Below, one piece after another: positions 5,531 to 7,530 of a stretch of 7,530 nt of DNA (the first letter of the stretch is position 1; every line of letters begins with the position of its first letter). The position numbers were made by a program, and so were the translations under genes. The stretch covers positions 59,025-66,554 of the forward strand of contig DDUV01000054.1 of NCBI GenBank assembly GCA_002344975.1. Reading direction: 5' to 3'. A model generated the notes under the pieces. It saw only the letters and a list, made by a program, of their open reading frames with translations. It did no database searches and was not told the DNA's origin. The DNA comes from Saprospiraceae bacterium UBA2329. GTDB taxonomy: Bacteria > Bacteroidota > Bacteroidia > Chitinophagales > Saprospiraceae.

Positions 5531-5645
5531 TGACTTTCAGCATCTGGAGGGGCATTTTTTGAATGGTTACTATTCAACCGATCCCCAAAAGCTACGAGCT
5601 ATGACCACGCCCCAGGCGTGGTATGAGTTTGTTTATTCGTTGTAA
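5523..5645 (+). CDS. Possible 40-aa ORF overlapping the Rpn-type stop
   Basis: The ATG at 5523 overlaps the last 8 nt of the Rpn-type gene and opens a 40-codon frame to TAA at 5645. The product (MDNDFQHLEGHFLNGYYSTD... ending in QAWYEFVYSL) has an ordinary-looking composition, with aromatic residues and balanced charge. The overlapping start would fit co-translation with the nuclease. I recognise no family. The ACCACGCC/GGCGTGGT hairpin sits inside it and encodes TTPQAW. It could be a small partner protein or a chance frame. Confidence 0.35.
   Translation: MDNDFQHLEGHFLNGYYSTDPQKLRAMTTPQAWYEFVYSL
5604..5622. repeat. Short hairpin, ACCACGCC/GGCGTGGT, copy 1
   Basis: An 8-bp perfect stem with a CCA loop. 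The same arms return 130 bp downstream with a different loop. It lies inside the small ORF at 5523-5645 and has no T-run directly after it. Confidence 0.85.
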
Positions 5646-5733
5646 AATTAGATTTTCTATTTGGGGGAATTTCAAAATCTCATCTTGAAAAAAGGCCTTT
5701 TTTTTATTTTGGAAAATCAAACTCGTGACTCGA

Positions 5734-5764
5734 ACCACGCCTGTGGCGTGGTCGCAGCTTTTTT
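5734..5764 (+). terminator. Hairpin copy 2 with a T-run, candidate terminator
   Basis: ACCACGCC (5734-5741), loop TGT, GGCGTGGT (5745-5752), then CGCAGC and six T residues (5759-5764). The GC-rich stem followed by T residues could terminate the Rpn-type transcript, although the 6-nt spacer is longer than usual. An AT-rich palindrome with its own T-run (AAAAAAGGCCTTTTTT, 5688-5703) lies just upstream. Confidence 0.4.
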
Positions 5765-5835
5765 GCAGGGCGACTGTATAGTTACTTTGAATGTATTATC
5801 TCTGTATGAGGTACGCCCCTGCCGGAGAGTCTGTG

Positions 5836-5881
5836 GGGCCGGCGGTTCTCCCCTTTGGGGAGTTAGTGGGGCAGCCGGCCC
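5836..5881. repeat. Nested GC-rich hairpin
   Basis: Outer arms GGGCCGGC (5836-5843) and GCCGGCCC (5874-5881) enclose an inner 6-bp hairpin CTCCCC-TTT-GGGGAG (5848-5862). There is no T-run, so it is not a standard terminator. It may be a dispersed palindromic element or a structured RNA piece. Confidence 0.8.
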
Positions 5882-5912
5882 TCGCCCGTGCGTGAGTGAC
5901 CCGGAAGGCTTG

Positions 5913-5939
5913 GCGCCGCGTGGCCTTTGGCCGCGGCGC
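5913..5939. repeat. GC-rich hairpin with TTT loop
   Basis: Stem GCGCCGC (5913-5919) and GGCC (5922-5925), loop TTT, then GGCC and GCGGCGC (5929-5939). This gives 11 base pairs with a two-base bulge at 5920-5921. It shares the TTT loop design with the inner hairpin 60 bp upstream. Confidence 0.85.
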
Positions 5940-6060
5940 TGCAACCTGGAGGGGCACGGTGGCGCTGTGTGATGTTGCCCGTGCGCCACACGCCATAAAA
6001 GAGTCAGTAAACAGTTGGCGTTAGGCGGTTTCAACACGCGAGAGAAAATCCGGAATCCGA

Positions 6061-6112
6061 AACGCGAATTTTTTGAACGCGAATTTTAGCGAAGGGCGCG
6101 AAATTCCGCGAA
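6061..6112. repeat. ACGCGAATTTT-type repeats upstream of gmd
   Basis: AACGCGAATTTT occurs twice (6061-6072 and 6076-6087), followed by GCGAAATTCCGCGAA (6098-6112). Near-identical elements occur after gmd at 7489-7503 and 7515-7527, so the gene is bracketed by one short repeat family. Confidence 0.75.
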
Positions 6113-6180
6113 ACCAGCAGCTTGTGGCCAGCAGCCGTTCCAACCCGAAACCCACCTTCGCCAAGGCTGCGGTGGATAAA

Positions 6181-6210
6181 ACCTTAAACCACAAAACCTT
6201 AAACCACAAA
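6181..6210 (+). repeat. 15-bp tandem duplication before gmd
   Basis: Two exact copies of ACCTTAAACCACAAA (6181-6195, 6196-6210) plus the first three bases of a third. They end 17 bp before the gmd ATG, within its untranslated leader. Confidence 0.9.
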
Positions 6211-6227
6211 ACCATCATTTCTCCTAC

Positions 6228-7322
6228 ATGAAAAAAGCACTCATCACCGGGATTACCGGGCAGGACGGCGCGTATTTGGCCGAATTATTGTTGCGCAAAG
6301 GCTACGAGGTGCATGGCATCAAGCGGCGCAGTTCCTTGTTTAATACCGAGCGGATAGACCATTTGTATGAAGACCCGCATATTGACAACCGGCAATTTAT
6401 ACTGCATTATGGCGACTTGACGGACAGTACGAATCTGATTCGCATCATGCAGGAGGTGCAGCCCGACGAGGTGTATAATCTGGGGGCGCAGAGCCATGTG
6501 CAGGTGAGTTTTGAGACGCCGGAATACACGGCCAACTCGGATGCGGTGGGTGTGTTGCGTTTGCTGGAGGCCATCCGTTTGTTGGGTTTGGAGGGCAAGA
6601 CGAAGTTTTATCAGGCTTCTACATCTGAGCTGTACGGATTGGTGCAGGAGGTGCCGCAGAGTGAGAAGACCCCGTTTTACCCGCGCTCTCCGTATGGGGT
6701 GGCCAAGTTGTACGGCTACTGGATCACGGTGAATTACCGGGAGGCATACGGGATGTTTGCGAGCAACGGGATACTGTTCAATCATGAGTCGCCGGTACGC
6801 GGCGAGACTTTCGTGACGCGCAAGATCACGCGGGGTGCTGCCCGGATAGCGGCGGGTTTGGACGAGGCGATCTGGTTGGGCAATTTGGATGCGCAGCGCG
6901 ACTGGGGTCATGCGGTGGATTATGTGGAGGGCATGTGGCGGATATTGCAGCACGAGCGGGCCGATGATTTTGTGTTGGCTACGGGTGTGACGACCTCGGT
7001 GCGGGAGTTTTGTCGCATGGCATTCCGGGCTGCGGGTGCGGAGTTGGAATTCCGGGGGCAGGGCTTGGAGGAGGCCGGCGTGGTGAGCGCGGTATTGCAG
7101 GACGGCTCGGCTTTTGTGGTCGGGCAGGAGGTGATAAAGATTGATCCGAGGTATTTTCGTCCGGCGGAGGTGGATTTGCTGATCGGGGATGCGACCAAAG
7201 CGAGGGAGTTGTTGGGCTGGACGCCGCAGCATACGTTGGAGGATTTGGTGCGGGAGATGGTGGAGCGGGATGTGGCGCTGGCGCGGCGGGCGCGGTTGTT
7301 GAAATCTGCCGAAGGCGGTTGA
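6228..7322 (+). CDS. gmd: GDP-mannose 4,6-dehydratase
   Basis: A cytoplasmic NADP-dependent short-chain dehydrogenase that converts GDP-D-mannose to GDP-4-keto-6-deoxymannose, the precursor of GDP-L-fucose, GDP-rhamnose, GDP-perosamine and related sugars. The 364-aa length is normal. The N-terminal dinucleotide-binding motif is GITGQDGAYLAE (8-19). HGIKRRSS (29-36) is the NADP-phosphate contact region and HYGDLTD is at 60-66. The catalytic set T132 and E134 (in STSELYG), Y156 and K160 (in SPYGVAK) occupies the same positions as in the E. coli enzyme. NHESPVRGETFVTRKI (185-200), GNLDAQRDWGHAVDYVEGMW (218-237) and RPAEVDLLIGDATKA near the C-terminus are all characteristic. The ATG at 6228 is right before the Rossmann fold. 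No Shine-Dalgarno site is obvious. The next pathway enzyme is not in the window, so the final sugar is open. Confidence 0.97.
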   Translation: MKKALITGITGQDGAYLAELLLRKGYEVHGIKRRSSLFNTERIDHLYEDPHIDNRQFILHYGDLTDSTNLIRIMQEVQPDEVYNLGAQSHVQVSFETPEYTANSDAVGVLRLLEAIRLLGLEGKTKFYQASTSELYGLVQEVPQSEKTPFYPRSPYGVAKLYGYWITVNYREAYGMFASNGILFNHESPVRGETFVTRKITRGAARIAAGLDEAIWLGNLDAQRDWGHAVDYVEGMWRILQHERADDFVLATGVTTSVREFCRMAFRAAGAELEFRGQGLEEAGVVSAVLQDGSAFVVGQEVIKIDPRYFRPAEVDLLIGDATKARELLGWTPQHTLEDLVREMVERDVALARRARLLKSAEGG

Positions 7323-7385
7323 TCTACTTCGTAGTTTATCTACTTTGTAGCTTATCTGCTGCGCAGTTGATCGCTGGCGCGCGCC
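7322..7385 (+). repeat. 16-bp tandem units, each with a small palindrome
   Basis: Four consecutive 16-bp units start directly at the gmd stop codon, each beginning with ATC. Unit 1 holds CTACTTCGTAG, unit 2 CTACTTTGTAG, unit 3 CTGCTGCGCAG, and unit 4 is diverged (GCGCGCGC). The arms change together, so the pairing is kept in the first three units. There is no T-run. Confidence 0.75.
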
Positions 7386-7416
7386 TTGCGCGGTAAGCGC
7401 GGGGGAAACGCAGAAT

Positions 7417-7431
7417 CACGACTTCGTCGTG
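7417..7431. repeat. Small hairpin CACGAC-TTC-GTCGTG
   Basis: A perfect 6-bp stem with a TTC loop downstream of gmd. The loop matches that of the first 16-bp palindromic unit. No T-run follows, so a terminator role is doubtful. Confidence 0.6.
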
Positions 7432-7470
7432 GCACAGCGAGAGGGGAAAACGCGAAACACGCGAATGAAC

Positions 7471-7530
7471 GCGAAGAGGAGGGGGAAAGCGAATTTCCGC
7501 GAAGAGGAGGGCAAAACGCGAATTTTTAAC
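7471..7530. repeat. GCGAA-rich repeats at the right edge
   Basis: GCGAAGAGGAGGG occurs at 7471-7483 and 7499-7511 (28-bp period), interleaved with GCGAATTTCCGCGAA (7489-7503) and AACGCGAATTTTT (7515-7527). The latter two match elements upstream of gmd. No gene is visible after gmd in this window. Confidence 0.7.

Larger units (their letters stand above)
5646..6227. other. Non-coding gap before gmd
   Basis: About 580 bp with no convincing gene. The left part is AT-rich and holds the candidate terminator hairpins. From about 5810 to 5995 the DNA becomes very GC-rich and contains two strong hairpins. The right part has ACGCGAATTTT-type repeats and a 15-bp duplication. I cannot point to a clear promoter for gmd. 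Confidence 0.6.

Noticed and set aside
5661..5972. 103-aa + frame and overlapping - frames in the GC-rich gap
   Set aside because: They run through two strong hairpins and a T-run, have low-complexity P/R/G-rich products, and have no ribosome-binding site or recognisable motif.
6285..7232. 315-aa open frame on the - strand across gmd
   Set aside because: It is a shadow of gmd in GC-rich DNA; the product is rich in R, H, L and Q with no known domain.

Overview
All supportable genes lie on the + strand. The window looks like a polysaccharide (O-antigen, capsule or exopolysaccharide) locus of a Bacteroidota-type bacterium that carries an accessory block of toxin and nuclease genes. The host call is an inference. 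It rests on weak or absent Shine-Dalgarno sites before the sugar genes, a likely TTG start, the style of the PIN-domain partner and Rpn-type proteins, and intergenic DNA full of short palindromes and ACGCGAATTT-like repeats. A Saprospiria/Chitinophagia-like genome would fit, but nothing here fixes the family.

Region 1 (1-2406) is the left sugar block. It holds the possible tail of an upstream gene, then a non-hydrolysing UDP-GlcNAc 2-epimerase (wecB type), then a GT4 glycosyltransferase of the WbuB-like kind 9 nt downstream. The two complete genes look co-transcribed and would supply UDP-ManNAc (or a related sugar) and transfer a sugar onto a lipid-linked glycan.

Region 2 (2407-5645) is visibly richer in A+T from about 2640 onward. 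It holds three modules: (a) a VapB-like antitoxin with a PIN-domain RNase toxin, joined by a GTGA overlap; (b) a DUF4240-like protein followed 9 nt later by a free-standing GIY-YIG/URI-type nuclease resembling polymorphic-toxin tips; (c) an Rpn/PD-(D/E)XK nuclease with a perfect 12-bp tandem repeat in its C-terminal part. Each module is preceded by a copy of the same 52-77 bp direct repeat (2564-2640, 3418-3470, 4434-4510), which carries an AGGAG ribosome-binding site and an ATG. In copy 2 that ATG is the start of the DUF4240-like gene. In copies 1 and 3 it opens a 30-33 codon leader ORF just before the antitoxin and the Rpn gene. This repeated leader in front of three unrelated nuclease modules is the main discovery of the window.

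Region 3 (5646-6227) has no convincing gene. It holds a duplicated ACCACGCC/GGCGTGGT hairpin, a GC-rich stretch with two strong hairpins that both have TTT loops, ACGCGAATTTT repeats and a 15-bp tandem duplication.

Region 4 (6228-7530) is the right sugar block. It holds gmd (GDP-mannose 4,6-dehydratase), with all catalytic residues visible, followed by a string of 16-bp palindromic units and the same GCGAA-type repeats that occur upstream of gmd. The three sugar genes probably belong to one surface-glycan locus, with the toxin/nuclease block lodged between them.
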